64,000 nt of DNA from Roseburia hominis (GCF_021531695.1 NZ_JADYUI010000011.1:1-64000); one strand, 5' to 3'; counted from the stretch's first letter, positions 16,947-27,081 are shown. A program made the numbers and translations. The notes: generated by a model not told the origin, from the sequence alone.

Positions 16947-16980
16947 AAGGGCAGAGCCGGTTTTAATGGGTTCTGCCCTT
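16947..16980. terminator. Bidirectional terminator
   Basis: AAGGGCAGAGCC (16947-16958) pairs with GGGTTCTGCCCTT (16968-16980) between convergent genes. Confidence 0.75.
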
Positions 16981-17003
16981 ATCTGCATTATGCAGTAGTT
17001 CTA

Positions 17004-18503
17004 CTACAAATCATACACTTCGGTGTACTTTTTCTTAAAATAACGAATGAGTGGCTCTGCTGAAACCGGTTTGTGGCAGACTGCATCAATCATCTCTTCT
17101 GGTGTCCGAGTGCTTCCGTAACGATGGATTTTTTCATTCAGCCATTTTGTGATTTCACCAATTTTTCCATCAGCTAAAAGGGTATCCACGCTGCCCAAAT
17201 CCTTTTCCAGTACTTCTAAATACATGCCATCATAAATACTTCCTAACAGATAAGATGGAAAATAGCCAAAGGAACCATCTGACCAGTGCATATCCTGTAA
17301 AATGCCTTCTGCGTCATTTTGCGGTGTGATTTTTAAATACTCTTGCATTTTTTGATTCCATAATGCCGGGAGATCTTCCACAGGTACATTTTCACGAAAA
17401 ATGGTTTTTTCCATTTCGTAACGTAAAATGATATGGAAGCAGTAGGTCACCTCATCTGCATCGGTACGTATCATGCTGTTTTGTACACAGTTGATTTCCC
17501 GGTAAAATTCGTCTAAAGAAACGTCTTTTAATTGAGGCAGAAGCTCCTTAAGCTGGTCATAGATTGGAATCCAAAAGTTTTTATTTCTTCCCAGAATATT
17601 TTCGTAAAATCTTGACTGACTTTCGTGAATGCCCATATAGCGGCAACTTCCGGCTACGGTATGGTCATACGCAGGATTTACGTTTTGCTCGAAAATTGCA
17701 TGTCCGCCCTCATGGATGGAAGAAAACAGAGCAAAGAGGGGTTCTGTATCGTAATAATGGTTTGTGACGCGTACATCCTTAGAAGAAAAGTTTAATGTAA
17801 ACGGATGCTCAGTTTCTCCAACGGCACCGGCATCCCAGTTGAATCCGATGTAGTCAAGCAAAAGTTTCTGTATTTTTTTCTGGGAATCCGGGTCGGCATA
17901 AGAATGGAGAGCTGGGACATATGGCTTTGGTTTTGCCGTAATTTTGTCCACAAGTGGAATCAGTTCCTTTTTCAGATCGTCAAACAAACGGTCAATTGTT
18001 GCGGAATCCATGCCTTCTTCAAACTGATTTAACAGGGCATCATAGGTTTCAATACCCGGGTCGGTATAGCCGGTCATCTCTTTTGTCATTTCCACCATTT
18101 TCTTTAAGTGTGGCGCAAAAATCGAAAAATCTGATGCATTTTTTGCTGCTTCCCAGGCATTGCCGGATTCGGCCTGTTCTCTTACATATGCCTCGTAAAA
18201 GTCTGCCGGAATCCGTTTGTTTCGATCAAAATCCAGTTTCATCCGGTGTACGATAAACTGATAGGTTTCATCTAAGGCATTATATTCCTCAGGTTTGGAA
18301 AGAGCATCTAACATTTCGCCGAGTTTGGGTGAAGTAGACATCTTAAAACTCTTCGTGGAAAATTCTGTCAGTGCATCAATATGATCCTGCTGTCCAAGTT
18401 TTGGAGTATCGGTTCGCATATCCCAGTACAATAGGGTTGTTACATGATCATATACATTTACTTCGTGTAAATATTTTTTGAAATCTTCAAATAGTTGGCT
18501 CAT
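17004..18503 (-). CDS. M32-family carboxypeptidase
   Basis: A 499-aa cytosolic zinc carboxypeptidase (carboxypeptidase Taq type) that trims C-terminal residues from peptides. The active site His264-Glu-Gly-Gly-His268 (SSIHEGGHAIFEQN) is intact, as are the YMGIHESQSRFYEN and DADEVTYCFHIILRYE motifs that supply the third ligand and substrate contacts. Full family length. AGGAGG lies upstream of the ATG. It stands alone, convergent with the upstream regulator. Confidence 0.93.
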   Translation of the reverse strand: MSQLFEDFKKYLHEVNVYDHVTTLLYWDMRTDTPKLGQQDHIDALTEFSTKSFKMSTSPKLGEMLDALSKPEEYNALDETYQFIVHRMKLDFDRNKRIPADFYEAYVREQAESGNAWEAAKNASDFSIFAPHLKKMVEMTKEMTGYTDPGIETYDALLNQFEEGMDSATIDRLFDDLKKELIPLVDKITAKPKPYVPALHSYADPDSQKKIQKLLLDYIGFNWDAGAVGETEHPFTLNFSSKDVRVTNHYYDTEPLFALFSSIHEGGHAIFEQNVNPAYDHTVAGSCRYMGIHESQSRFYENILGRNKNFWIPIYDQLKELLPQLKDVSLDEFYREINCVQNSMIRTDADEVTYCFHIILRYEMEKTIFRENVPVEDLPALWNQKMQEYLKITPQNDAEGILQDMHWSDGSFGYFPSYLLGSIYDGMYLEVLEKDLGSVDTLLADGKIGEITKWLNEKIHRYGSTRTPEEMIDAVCHKPVSAEPLIRYFKKKYTEVYDL

Positions 18504-18637
18504 ATATATTTCATTCCTCCTGCTAGTACGTTTGCTATCTGCATTTTAACATATTTGTGAGGGAAAGTGTTAATTTTGACCATTTTTCTGTATTTTTGCA
18601 TTTCATTATTAGTTGAAACCGTTATTGAAATTTGGGA

Positions 18638-18667
18638 TTGTTAATAACTCTTGTTTGTTGATATAAT
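18638..18667 (+). promoter_or_regulatory. Promoter of the nitroreductase gene
   Basis: TTGTTA (18638-18643), 18-nt spacer, TATAAT (18662-18667). Confidence 0.6.
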
Positions 18668-18697
18668 ACAGATATCAAAAGAAGGGAGACAAATATA

Positions 18698-19225
18698 ATG
18701 TCAGAAACATTAAAGGTGTTAGAGTCAAGAAGAAGCTGCCGTGCATACAAACCGGAATTGATTGAAGAGGAGAAATTACAGGCGATTATCAAAGCCGGAA
18801 CCTATGCAGCTACCGGTATGGGAAAACAGTCTCCGATTATTATTGCAGTCACGAACAAAGAGATGAGAGACAGGCTTTCTGCAATGAATGCTAAAATTAT
18901 GGGACGGGGTGAAGATTTTGATCCATTCTATGGAGCACCGGAGCTTCTGATTGTTCTGGCTGATAAAAATGCAGCTACTTACATTTATGACGGAAGCCTT
19001 GTAATGGGGAACCTGATGAATGCAGCGGCAGATCTGGGGGTAGACAGTTGCTGGATTCACAGGGCAAAGGAAGAATTTGAGTCCGAAGAAGGAAAGGAGA
19101 TATTAAAGAGCCTTGGGATTAAAGGTGATTATGAGGGGATAGGTCATTTGGTTCTGGGCTATGCATCGGAACCGCTTAAGGATGCTGCACCAAGAAAAAG
19201 TGATTATGTGTACTATATCCGGTAA
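18698..19225 (+). CDS. Nitroreductase-family FMN protein
   Basis: A 175-aa flavin reductase-fold protein. It opens with VLESRRSCRAYKPELIEEEKL, where the SRRSxR segment binds FMN phosphate, and ends with GIGHLVLGYASEPL and KSDYVYYIR as in the short nitroreductases. Likely NAD(P)H-dependent; substrate unknown. AAGGGAG precedes the ATG. The next gene begins 17 bases later. Confidence 0.88.
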   Translation: MSETLKVLESRRSCRAYKPELIEEEKLQAIIKAGTYAATGMGKQSPIIIAVTNKEMRDRLSAMNAKIMGRGEDFDPFYGAPELLIVLADKNAATYIYDGSLVMGNLMNAAADLGVDSCWIHRAKEEFESEEGKEILKSLGIKGDYEGIGHLVLGYASEPLKDAAPRKSDYVYYIR

Positions 19226-19242
19226 TAAATAAAGGTGAGCAA

Positions 19243-20223
19243 ATGGTTACGTTAAATGATTACTTATATTCCGGAGATACCGTGCTTCGGATTTTACAAA
19301 AATACATGAAGGATTTGCGGGAGGACGCAAGGAAGAATCATAATGAAATCGACATTGTGCACTGCAATTTTCTTTTGCAGATTGAAGAGTTGTTGGAACA
19401 TAATGATTTCCTTACTGCGCAGTCCCAGAAAATTCGTGAATTTTATAAATATATGGTGTCGGAATATCCATATCTTTCTTTTACATTTAAAGGAAGAATC
19501 AAGTCGCTCATTCGTGCAGAAGAAAAATTTAATGGATATATTGTGGAATATATTTATGATTATTATACGGAAAATGGAAAATATCCTTCTGTGTTGGAAT
19601 TAAAGAACCGCTTGAATTGTTTTCGGGATTTGATTGCATACAGAATTGTGATTTCCATACCTCGCTGCCATCTTAAGCATCCGGAGGATCGGGAGACAGA
19701 AGAAGTGCAGCATATTTACAGAATTGCGAATGTATTGCCGGAGTTTTTGGAAGAACGCGGATTTACGGTAGAGCCGGCAGGCGGGGTAGGAGAAAGCACA
19801 TCCCAGCTTCTTGCTGATTCGGTACGTCCATATTACAGAGATTATATCGAGAGTGCAAATCCCAACGGTTATCGCTCTTTACATATTACGTTTTATGATA
19901 ACAGTGCCCGGTGCTATATGGAAGTACAGCTTCGAACCAAAGAAATGGATGATATAGCAGAGATTGGTTCCGCAAATCATCTTGGTTATGAAAAGAAACA
20001 GGAATATGACCGGGCGAGAAGAGGTGCAATACCAAAGGGAGAATGTATCTATTTTGATGAGGCTTACGAGCGGGGAATGAGACTGCAGCAACTGGAACTG
20101 GCAAAATTGGATGTGAATATGTTTGCGGCAGTGGACAATAGTCTGATTAACGATGGATGTGGTTTGTACAGAGGAAGACAGATTCTTCCATATGAGCATT
20201 TGTCACGGTTTCAGAATGATTGA
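19243..20223 (+). CDS. RelA/SpoT-domain (p)ppGpp synthetase-like protein
   Basis: A 326-aa protein with a RelA/SpoT synthetase fold: FRDLIAYRIVISI, ANPNGYRSLHITF and CYMEVQLRTKEMDDIAEIGSANHLGYE, the last being the ExQxRT/DDxAE-type motif of the synthetase. No HD hydrolase, TGS or ACT domain is visible, so it is a small alarmone synthetase type, though longer than the common 210-260 aa because of an N-terminal helical region of about 80 residues. It probably makes (p)ppGpp or a related nucleotide; activity is inferred. Confidence 0.85.
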   Translation: MVTLNDYLYSGDTVLRILQKYMKDLREDARKNHNEIDIVHCNFLLQIEELLEHNDFLTAQSQKIREFYKYMVSEYPYLSFTFKGRIKSLIRAEEKFNGYIVEYIYDYYTENGKYPSVLELKNRLNCFRDLIAYRIVISIPRCHLKHPEDRETEEVQHIYRIANVLPEFLEERGFTVEPAGGVGESTSQLLADSVRPYYRDYIESANPNGYRSLHITFYDNSARCYMEVQLRTKEMDDIAEIGSANHLGYEKKQEYDRARRGAIPKGECIYFDEAYERGMRLQQLELAKLDVNMFAAVDNSLINDGCGLYRGRQILPYEHLSRFQND

Positions 20224-20295
20224 TTTTGCTGCATAATGCGGATAAATGTCAAATGAGACATTACTATAAAAATTAGGAATGATAAGGAGAAATAC

Positions 20296-21147
20296 ATGAA
20301 AAGAATAGCAGTTACTTATGACAATGGACAGATTTTTCAACACTTTGGAAGAACGGAGGCTTTTAAGGTGTATGAAGTTGAGGATGGAAAGGTAGTCAGT
20401 AGTGAAGTGATGGAGTCGAATGGGGTTGGTCACGGAGCTTTGGCAGGTCTTCTGGCAGACCACACAATTGAGGTATTAATTTGCGGTGGTATCGGTGGCG
20501 GAGCAATGGCTGCATTAGAAGAGCGTGGAATAGAGGTCTGCGCCGGAGCCGAAGGCGATACAGATGCAGCAGTAGAGGCATATCTGAAGGGAGAGTTAGC
20601 ATCAGCCGGTGTTACCTGTGATCATCATGGGGAAGGACATACCTGTGGTGACCATGAAGAGGGGCATTCGTGTGGTGATCATGGCTGCCATGGAGGATGC
20701 GGCTCACACAATACATTAGAGGGACGCAATGTTGGGAAAACAGTAAAAACGCATTATAGAGGCACTTTTAACAACGGAGAGCAGTTCGATTCTTCTTATG
20801 ACCGTGGAGAGCCTTTGGAATTTGTGTGTGGAGCAGGAATGATGATTAAAGGTTTTGATGCGGCTGTTGCAGATATGGAAGTGGGACAGGTTGTAGATGT
20901 GCATCTGATGCCGGAGGAAGCATATGGTTTGCCGGACCCGCAGGCAATCTTTACCGTAGAAATTGCGCAGATGCCGGGTGCAGAGAATTTGAATGTAGGC
21001 GAAAAAGCTTATTTATCCAATGCATATGGACAACCGTTTCCGGTGATGGTGACGGCAAAGGATGACACCACCATTACGTTTGATGCAAACCATGAGATGG
21101 CCGGTAAAGAACTGAATTTTAGAATTGAGCTGGTTGACGTTCAATAG
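20296..21147 (+). CDS. NifX/NifB-like domain fused to SlyD-like FKBP isomerase
   Basis: A 283-aa three-part protein. Residues 1-105 form a dinitrogenase iron-molybdenum cofactor domain (ITYDNGQIFQHFGRTEAFKVYEV-type start, LICGGIGGGA). Residues 106-139 are a His/Cys-rich segment with repeated CDH/CGDH units, suited to Ni, Zn or Fe-S binding. Residues 140-283 are an FKBP prolyl isomerase of SlyD type (GEQFDSSYDRGEPLEF, GMMIKGFDAAVADM, EEAYG, then the insert-in-flap chaperone region). SlyD normally carries its metal-binding tail at the C-terminus; here the metal segment is the linker. AAGGAG precedes the ATG; a terminator follows. A role in metal delivery or metalloprotein folding is inferred. 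Confidence 0.88.
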   Translation: MKRIAVTYDNGQIFQHFGRTEAFKVYEVEDGKVVSSEVMESNGVGHGALAGLLADHTIEVLICGGIGGGAMAALEERGIEVCAGAEGDTDAAVEAYLKGELASAGVTCDHHGEGHTCGDHEEGHSCGDHGCHGGCGSHNTLEGRNVGKTVKTHYRGTFNNGEQFDSSYDRGEPLEFVCGAGMMIKGFDAAVADMEVGQVVDVHLMPEEAYGLPDPQAIFTVEIAQMPGAENLNVGEKAYLSNAYGQPFPVMVTAKDDTTITFDANHEMAGKELNFRIELVDVQ

Positions 21148-21209
21148 GAAAAACAGAGGCATAAATAATGCAGCAATATTAAAAAATCATAATCTGAAGT
21201 AATAAGCAG

Positions 21210-21246
21210 GGAAATGGAGCTGAAAATTGGTTCCATTTCCTTTTTT
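21210..21246 (+). terminator. Rho-independent terminator
   Basis: GGAAATGGA (21210-21218) pairs with TCCATTTCC (21232-21240), followed by six T. Confidence 0.85.
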
Positions 21247-21424
21247 GGTGATAAAACAGGTTCCCGTGCAAAAGAAGAAGTGCCAATAAAGTTTCACACA
21301 AATCAAAAAGGAAATTTTGTAGATTAGCAGACTGATTTTTGCTATAATTGAATTATATCTTGGTTCGGTTATTCATGCATTTTACAATTTGTAAGTTATG
21401 GTTACGGATAGGAGCGGGATTTTT

Positions 21425-23176
21425 ATGAAGGGATTAAATAAAATTTTAAATTATATAAAAGAAAAACCATCACAGCTATTAATGTTTTATGCTATGGTTT
21501 TTATAGAAATGTTGGCAATGTTAATTACGGCACTCTTACAGGCAGCTATGAAATTTCAGACGGATAGTATTACGTTGTTGTTTGTAAGTGCCGTATATTT
21601 ATTTTTTATTCTGCTTTTGGCAAATGCTTATCCGGGTAAATTAGGGCTTTTTAAAGTGCTGGTTCTTATGCCGATGGTGCTGGTGATAATTCCGTATTTG
21701 TATATGGGAACAATGGGGGGAGGCATTAAGTCGGGAATGCCGATATGGATGGTTCTTGGTTTATTGGTGATTTTCTTATTTACAAAGGGGATTTATTTTA
21801 TTGTATCGTTTACGGTGACGCTTTGTGTATATATCGGATGTATTTTGTATTCTTATCTGTATATGCAGGATAAATTAGGACACCTGGAAGAAATTTATTA
21901 CTATCAGGATAATATCATGGCGATTGTGGTGGTATCTGTTTCTTGCGGAATGATCATAAAATATCAGCAAAGAATTGAGGCAAAGAGTAAGCAGAAAATC
22001 GAACAGGAAAAGCTCAAGGCACAGAAAGCGAATGAGGCAAAGAGTAATTTTCTTGCGAGTATGTCTCATGATATCAGAACACCGATGAATGCAATCATTG
22101 GCATGACGGAAATGGCGGAATTTTACATTGATGATAAAGAAAAAGTACAGGACTGTTTAAAGAAAATAAGTGATTCGTCTTCTATTTTGATGCATTTAAT
22201 CAATAATGTTTTGGATATGTCGGAAATAGAAAATCATGAATTGAAGCTCAAGGAGGCGGAATTTGATTTAAAGGAAGTAGTAGAAAAAATATATGTAGTT
22301 TTTGAGCGGAATGCCGCAGAAAAGGAGCTGACATTTAAAGTACATTGTGAACAGGTGAAACATAACAGGTTAATCGGAGATGGAGTCAGGCTTCGGCAGG
22401 TGTTGATGAATCTTGTGAATAATAGTGTAAAGTTTACACCACAGGGTGGAAAGGTCAGCCTTCTGGTCAGAGAAGAGGAAAGCAAAGAGAGCGATTATGC
22501 TTCTTTTATAATAGAAGTAAAAGATACCGGAATAGGAATGAAGCAGGAATTTATAGATACGATGCTATTTAAGCCTTTTGAACGAGATGATACACAATAT
22601 GTAAAAAGAACAGAGGGAAATGGCTTTGGAATGAGCATTACCAAGACGATTCTGGATGCTATGGGAGCTGATTTGCAAATAGAAAGCGAAGTGGGAAAGG
22701 GAACCGTCTTTTTGATTCATATGAAATTGAAAATCGACAGAACTGGTGCAGGCGAGGAGAAGGAGCAAATAAACAGCATACCGGATTTGACAGGAAAGAG
22801 GCTTTTGATAGTAGAAGATAATAAAATTAATATGGAGATTATTGCCTCTATATTGCAAAGGACAAAAGCTGAAATTATACAGGCATGGAATGCAGAAGAT
22901 GCCTTGAAAATTTTTGAAGAATCAGAAGAGGGATTTTTTGATTTGATTTTGTTTGATATTCAACTGCCGGGGATGAATGGGTATGAAGCAGTGAAAATGA
23001 TACGCAGTATGGCCAGGAGTGATGCATCTAAAGTACCTGTTTTTGCGATGACAGCAAATGCCTTTTCGCAAGATGTGGAACAATCCATAAGATGTGGAAT
23101 GAATGACCACATATCTAAGCCGATTGATGTCGGGGTGTTATATCAAAAAATACAAAATTGTTTTATGCAAAAATAA
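21425..23176 (+). CDS. Hybrid sensor histidine kinase / response regulator
   Basis: A 583-aa membrane kinase. About five or six helices occupy residues 1-180, then a coiled coil, a HisKA domain with phospho-acceptor His215 (MSHDIRTPMNAIIG), an HATPase domain (N box RQVLMNLVNNSVKF, G boxes) and a receiver domain with Asp511 (LILFDIQLPGMNGYEA). No HPt domain or separate output regulator is seen. TAGGAG lies upstream of the ATG at 21425. The solute-binding lipoprotein and a chemoreceptor follow on the same strand, but the lipoprotein has its own promoter. Confidence 0.92.
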   Translation: MKGLNKILNYIKEKPSQLLMFYAMVFIEMLAMLITALLQAAMKFQTDSITLLFVSAVYLFFILLLANAYPGKLGLFKVLVLMPMVLVIIPYLYMGTMGGGIKSGMPIWMVLGLLVIFLFTKGIYFIVSFTVTLCVYIGCILYSYLYMQDKLGHLEEIYYYQDNIMAIVVVSVSCGMIIKYQQRIEAKSKQKIEQEKLKAQKANEAKSNFLASMSHDIRTPMNAIIGMTEMAEFYIDDKEKVQDCLKKISDSSSILMHLINNVLDMSEIENHELKLKEAEFDLKEVVEKIYVVFERNAAEKELTFKVHCEQVKHNRLIGDGVRLRQVLMNLVNNSVKFTPQGGKVSLLVREEESKESDYASFIIEVKDTGIGMKQEFIDTMLFKPFERDDTQYVKRTEGNGFGMSITKTILDAMGADLQIESEVGKGTVFLIHMKLKIDRTGAGEEKEQINSIPDLTGKRLLIVEDNKINMEIIASILQRTKAEIIQAWNAEDALKIFEESEEGFFDLILFDIQLPGMNGYEAVKMIRSMARSDASKVPVFAMTANAFSQDVEQSIRCGMNDHISKPIDVGVLYQKIQNCFMQK

Positions 23177-23230
23177 CAAAAAAGCGAACATAAATCAATG
23201 AGAAAACAAATAAATTGCACAACAAAACGC

Positions 23231-23259
23231 TTGCAAAGATAAGAAAAATATTGTATAAT
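23231..23259 (+). promoter_or_regulatory. Promoter of the solute-binding lipoprotein gene
   Basis: TTGCAA (23231-23236), 17-nt spacer, TATAAT (23254-23259). Confidence 0.65.
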
Positions 23260-23313
23260 AAGATAATAAAAACCAATGAATGTAAACAACAGATAGAAAA
23301 GAAGGGGAAGAAC

Positions 23314-24603
23314 GTGAAGAAGAAAAAAATAAAGAAAATATTAACGGTTTTAGTAGCAACAACATTGCTTGGTGGATGCGGAAGCAGTGCAGCAAGCCAG
23401 CAAACTTCTACAGAAGCATTATCAGAAAATATCAGTGAGGAAGCAACAGAAACTACAGCCGGTGGTGGACAGACGGGAACGGTAGAGTTGAAGGTATGGG
23501 CAGAAGAAAACCAGCTTGAAGTTGTGCAGAAAATGATTGACAGCTTTGAAGAAAATTATGCCGGGCAGGCTACCTTTGATATCACCTTAGAAGCTATGTC
23601 AGGTGCCGATACGAAGAAATATTTACTGGATGATGTACATAATGGGGCAGATGTTTTTTCTTTTCCGGATGACCAGCTTGACAGTATGGTGGCAGGAGGT
23701 GCCCTTGATGTAGTGACGGATGAAGCAATTAAAAGTGCCAATCTTGAGGAGGCTGTCAATGCATCTATGGTAAATGACACCTTATATGCCTATCCGATGA
23801 CGGCAGATAATGGATATTTCTTATATTATGATAAGAACTATTTCTCACCGGAAGAGGTTACTTCACTTGATTCAATTCTTGCAAAGTGCCAGCAGGGTGG
23901 GAAAAAGATGTCGATGGATGTTACTTCCGGATGGTATTTGTATTCCTTCTTTGGAAATACAGGACTGGAAATGGGATTGAATGACGATGGTATTACGAAT
24001 CACTGTAACTGGAATGCAACGGAAGGGAACATCACGGGTGTTGATGTTGCACAGGCACTTTTAGCGATTACACAGAATCCGGGCTTTGCAGCTATGTCAG
24101 ATGGAGATTTTCTGGAAGGCGCAAAGAATGGAACGGTAGTTGCCGGAGTCAGCGGCACCTGGAATGCAAAGACAATGGAAGAAATCTGGGGCAAGGATTA
24201 TGGCGCATGTAAGCTTCCGACTTACACCTGCAAAGGACAGCAGATTCAGATGTCATCCTTTAAAGGATATAAAATGTTAGGTGTAAATTATTACTCTAAA
24301 AATAAAGAATGGGCGCATAAGCTGGCGGCATGGATGACGAATGAGGAAAATCAGACATTGCGTTTTAACGAATTAAATGTGGGACCTGCAAATGCAAATG
24401 TAGCATCCTCCGATGCAGTAAAACAAGTTCCTGCGATTGTAGCAGTCATGGAACAGGCACAGTATGGCACATTACAGAGAATCGGAAATAGTTATTGGAC
24501 TTCGTGTGGTCGTTTCGCAGAGAAGATTGTGGCGGGAAATCCGGCGAATATTCCGTTGCAGGAGTTAGTGGATGAACTTGCATCAGGTATTTCGGCATCC
24601 TAG
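23314..24603 (+). CDS. Extracellular solute-binding lipoprotein (carbohydrate ABC type)
   Basis: A secreted lipoprotein of about 429 aa. A lysine-rich start and hydrophobic stretch end in a lipobox LGGC with Cys22, then a Ser/Thr/Glu-rich linker and a periplasmic-binding fold of the maltose/sugar type (VELKVWAEENQLEVVQKMIDSFEENY, ADVFSFPDDQLDSMVAGGALDVV). The start is GTG at 23314 after GAAGGGGAAG. No permease or ATPase gene is adjacent; instead it lies between a sensor kinase and a chemoreceptor, with 31 bases to the latter. Ligand unknown. It may feed ligand information to the receptor rather than to a transporter. Confidence 0.85.
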   Translation: MKKKKIKKILTVLVATTLLGGCGSSAASQQTSTEALSENISEEATETTAGGGQTGTVELKVWAEENQLEVVQKMIDSFEENYAGQATFDITLEAMSGADTKKYLLDDVHNGADVFSFPDDQLDSMVAGGALDVVTDEAIKSANLEEAVNASMVNDTLYAYPMTADNGYFLYYDKNYFSPEEVTSLDSILAKCQQGGKKMSMDVTSGWYLYSFFGNTGLEMGLNDDGITNHCNWNATEGNITGVDVAQALLAITQNPGFAAMSDGDFLEGAKNGTVVAGVSGTWNAKTMEEIWGKDYGACKLPTYTCKGQQIQMSSFKGYKMLGVNYYSKNKEWAHKLAAWMTNEENQTLRFNELNVGPANANVASSDAVKQVPAIVAVMEQAQYGTLQRIGNSYWTSCGRFAEKIVAGNPANIPLQELVDELASGISAS

Positions 24604-24634
24604 AGGATAGATTAGAAAGGCAGGATAAGGAATT

Positions 24635-26371
24635 ATGAAGAACGAGAAAAAACGTGTCAGCATCAGTGTACTTGCTCTGATTCCGGTGTTTTTGTTGGGA
24701 ATAGTTACAATATTATCAAATATTAGTGCAATTACAAATATTTCAAATGTCAATGCTACCGCAGAAAAGATTGCGGGAGAAGATATCGTAAATATCACAG
24801 AGCTGAATGAGTTACAGAGTGAAGCGCAGACAATTCATCGGTTGTGCTTATCACATATTATTGCGACGGATTTTGATACCATGCTTTCTTTGATAGAAGA
24901 AATAAGAAGCCATGAAGTGATATTTGAGGAATATTACGCACAATATGAAGAAAACATGCAGAAGCTTGACAGTGAAGCTTACAAAGATCTTATCAGTAAT
25001 TATGAAAGTATGAAGTATGAGATAGAAAACGTACTGGCATACAGTGGAAATAGTGAGAAGCAGGCTGCGTATACATTGGCAAATAATGAAATTGCAAATT
25101 ACAGCAATGCCATTCAGACATCCATTTCGGATATGATGAATGAGGCATATACAAGTGCTACACAGGAAAAGGAAGAATTAAACAGCAGATATAAATCTGC
25201 ACTTACAAGTAGCTGGATCTTTATCGTTGTCAGCATCGGTACGGTTTTAGTTGCACTTTATATGGTAGTCTTCCTTATTATTAAGAAGTTAAAAACAGCA
25301 AATGGAGAGATTAATGATATCATTTCCGGAATTGATAAGAAACAGGGAGACCTTACGAAGAGAGTCAGTATCCTTTCCAATGATGAAATTGCAGATTTGG
25401 GAATCGGTATCAATACTTTTATGGAGAAGCTTCAGACGATCATGAAAGTTATCATCGAAAACTCCAGAAGATTGGAAATGGTTGTAGATGAGGTTCAGGA
25501 CAATGTCAGAACATCGAATGACAGTGCTTCGGATTTATCTGCATTGACGGAGGAGCTTTCTGCCACGATGACAGAGGTGGGAAATTCTGTAGGAGTGATC
25601 AATGACAATGCAAATGCAGTAAGAGATGAAGTAGAAGAAATTGCAGAGAAATCTAATGAAATAAGTAATTTCTCAAATGAGATGAAGCAGCAGGCAGATA
25701 GCATGGAAGAAAGTGCAAGAGCCAATATGGAGGAGACCGGAAGCAAGGTAAATGAGATCTTGTCTGTTTTGAATCAGGCGATTGAGGATAGTAAGAGCGT
25801 AGATCAGGTTAATAGTCTTACGGATGACATCTTAAATATCTCCAGTCAGACGAATCTTCTTGCACTCAATGCTTCGATAGAAGCTGCAAGAGCAGGTGAG
25901 GCAGGAAAAGGCTTCGCGGTCGTAGCAGATGAGATTCGTCAGTTGGCAGATTCCAGCAGGGAAACAGCCAATAATATTCAGGAGATTAACAGTGTTGTAA
26001 TTCAGGCGGTACATAATCTTTCTGAAAATGCAAATACCTTGATTGTATATTTGAACGAAAAGATACTGCCGGAGTTCGAAAACTTTGTACAGTCCGGTGC
26101 AAAATATAAACAAAATGCAACATTTGTTGAAAGTACAATGAAAGACTTTTCTGAGAAAACAGTCGATTTGAAGCAGGCAGTCAATGAAATTGCGGCTTCC
26201 ATTAATACGATTACAACGGCAATCGAAGAAGGAGCAAGAGGGGTAACCGGAGCGGCAGAAAGTACGCAGGTGCTTGTGGAAGATATCGAAAATATTGCAA
26301 ATCGTATGGATGAAAATCAGGCAATTGCGGAAGGACTGCAAAAAGAAACAGAAGTATTTACCAAGTTCTGA
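24635..26371 (+). CDS. Methyl-accepting chemotaxis protein
   Basis: A 578-aa chemoreceptor: membrane helix about residues 9-30, an extracellular four-helix-bundle type sensor of about 160 residues, second helix about 190-213, HAMP, and a cytoplasmic signalling domain with the tip motif ([34 protein letters not shown]). AAAGGCAGGATAAGG lies upstream. It follows the solute-binding lipoprotein closely, probably in one operon. Confidence 0.93.
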   Translation: MKNEKKRVSISVLALIPVFLLGIVTILSNISAITNISNVNATAEKIAGEDIVNITELNELQSEAQTIHRLCLSHIIATDFDTMLSLIEEIRSHEVIFEEYYAQYEENMQKLDSEAYKDLISNYESMKYEIENVLAYSGNSEKQAAYTLANNEIANYSNAIQTSISDMMNEAYTSATQEKEELNSRYKSALTSSWIFIVVSIGTVLVALYMVVFLIIKKLKTANGEINDIISGIDKKQGDLTKRVSILSNDEIADLGIGINTFMEKLQTIMKVIIENSRRLEMVVDEVQDNVRTSNDSASDLSALTEELSATMTEVGNSVGVINDNANAVRDEVEEIAEKSNEISNFSNEMKQQADSMEESARANMEETGSKVNEILSVLNQAIEDSKSVDQVNSLTDDILNISSQTNLLALNASIEAARAGEAGKGFAVVADEIRQLADSSRETANNIQEINSVVIQAVHNLSENANTLIVYLNEKILPEFENFVQSGAKYKQNATFVESTMKDFSEKTVDLKQAVNEIAASINTITTAIEEGARGVTGAAESTQVLVEDIENIANRMDENQAIAEGLQKETEVFTKF

Positions 26372-26432
26372 TATATCATGTTAGAAGCTGCAAGTGACAG
26401 GTACAGGAAGACGAAATAATGAGGTAATTTGT

Positions 26433-27053
26433 ATGAAAACACGAAAAGAGGCGTTAGCGTATGGCCTGTCATTTCCGGATACATATCAGGATGCACCATT
26501 TCATGATGACAATTGGCAGCTTGTGAGGGTGCGGGGGAGTAAGAAAGCCTTTCTTTGGACTTATGAGCGAGATGGTTATATAAATCTAAATGTAAAGGCA
26601 GATCCGGAGTGGCGTGACTTCTGGCGGAATGCATTTGAAGCGGTTATTCCGGGCTGGCATCAGAATAAGGAGCATTGGAATACCATTATTCTTGACGGAA
26701 GTATACCGGATGCAGACATCAAAAGGATGATTGGGGAAAGTTATGATCTGGTTACAAACAGTCCATCAAAAAGGATTTACGAGGCAGTAAAGAAAATACC
26801 AAAAGGAAAGGTTGCAACTTATGGTCAGATAGCAGAGATGGCAGGAGACAGGAAGATGGCAAGAGCAGTTGGGAATGCACTGCATAAGAATCCCGATCCG
26901 GATTCTATTCCATGTTATCGTGTAGTAAATGCCAAGGGAGAGCTTTCCGGGGAATTTGCCTTTTGGGGAAAAAATGCACAGGCAAAGTTGCTTATGGCAG
27001 ATGGAATCGAAGTGGTTGATGGCAAAGTAAATCTGAAAAAATACGGAATCTGA
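26433..27053 (+). CDS. MmcQ/YjbR domain fused to MGMT/ATL-like domain
   Basis: A 206-aa fusion. Residues about 1-105 are of MmcQ/YjbR (DUF419) type (KEALAYGLSFPDTYQDAPFHDDNW...KADPEWRDFWR), a small DNA-binding-like fold. Residues about 110-206 match the DNA-binding domain of O6-alkylguanine transferases (KRIYEAVKKIPKGKVATYGQIAEMAG) with the active-site-type motif Pro-Cys-Tyr-Arg-Val. The Cys is present, so it may be a true alkyltransferase or a lesion sensor. The ATG at 26433 follows GAGGT. Both halves suggest DNA damage handling. Confidence 0.85.
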   Translation: MKTRKEALAYGLSFPDTYQDAPFHDDNWQLVRVRGSKKAFLWTYERDGYINLNVKADPEWRDFWRNAFEAVIPGWHQNKEHWNTIILDGSIPDADIKRMIGESYDLVTNSPSKRIYEAVKKIPKGKVATYGQIAEMAGDRKMARAVGNALHKNPDPDSIPCYRVVNAKGELSGEFAFWGKNAQAKLLMADGIEVVDGKVNLKKYGI

Positions 27054-27081
27054 AAAGTAAAATACGAAGGAGAAGGGTGCT

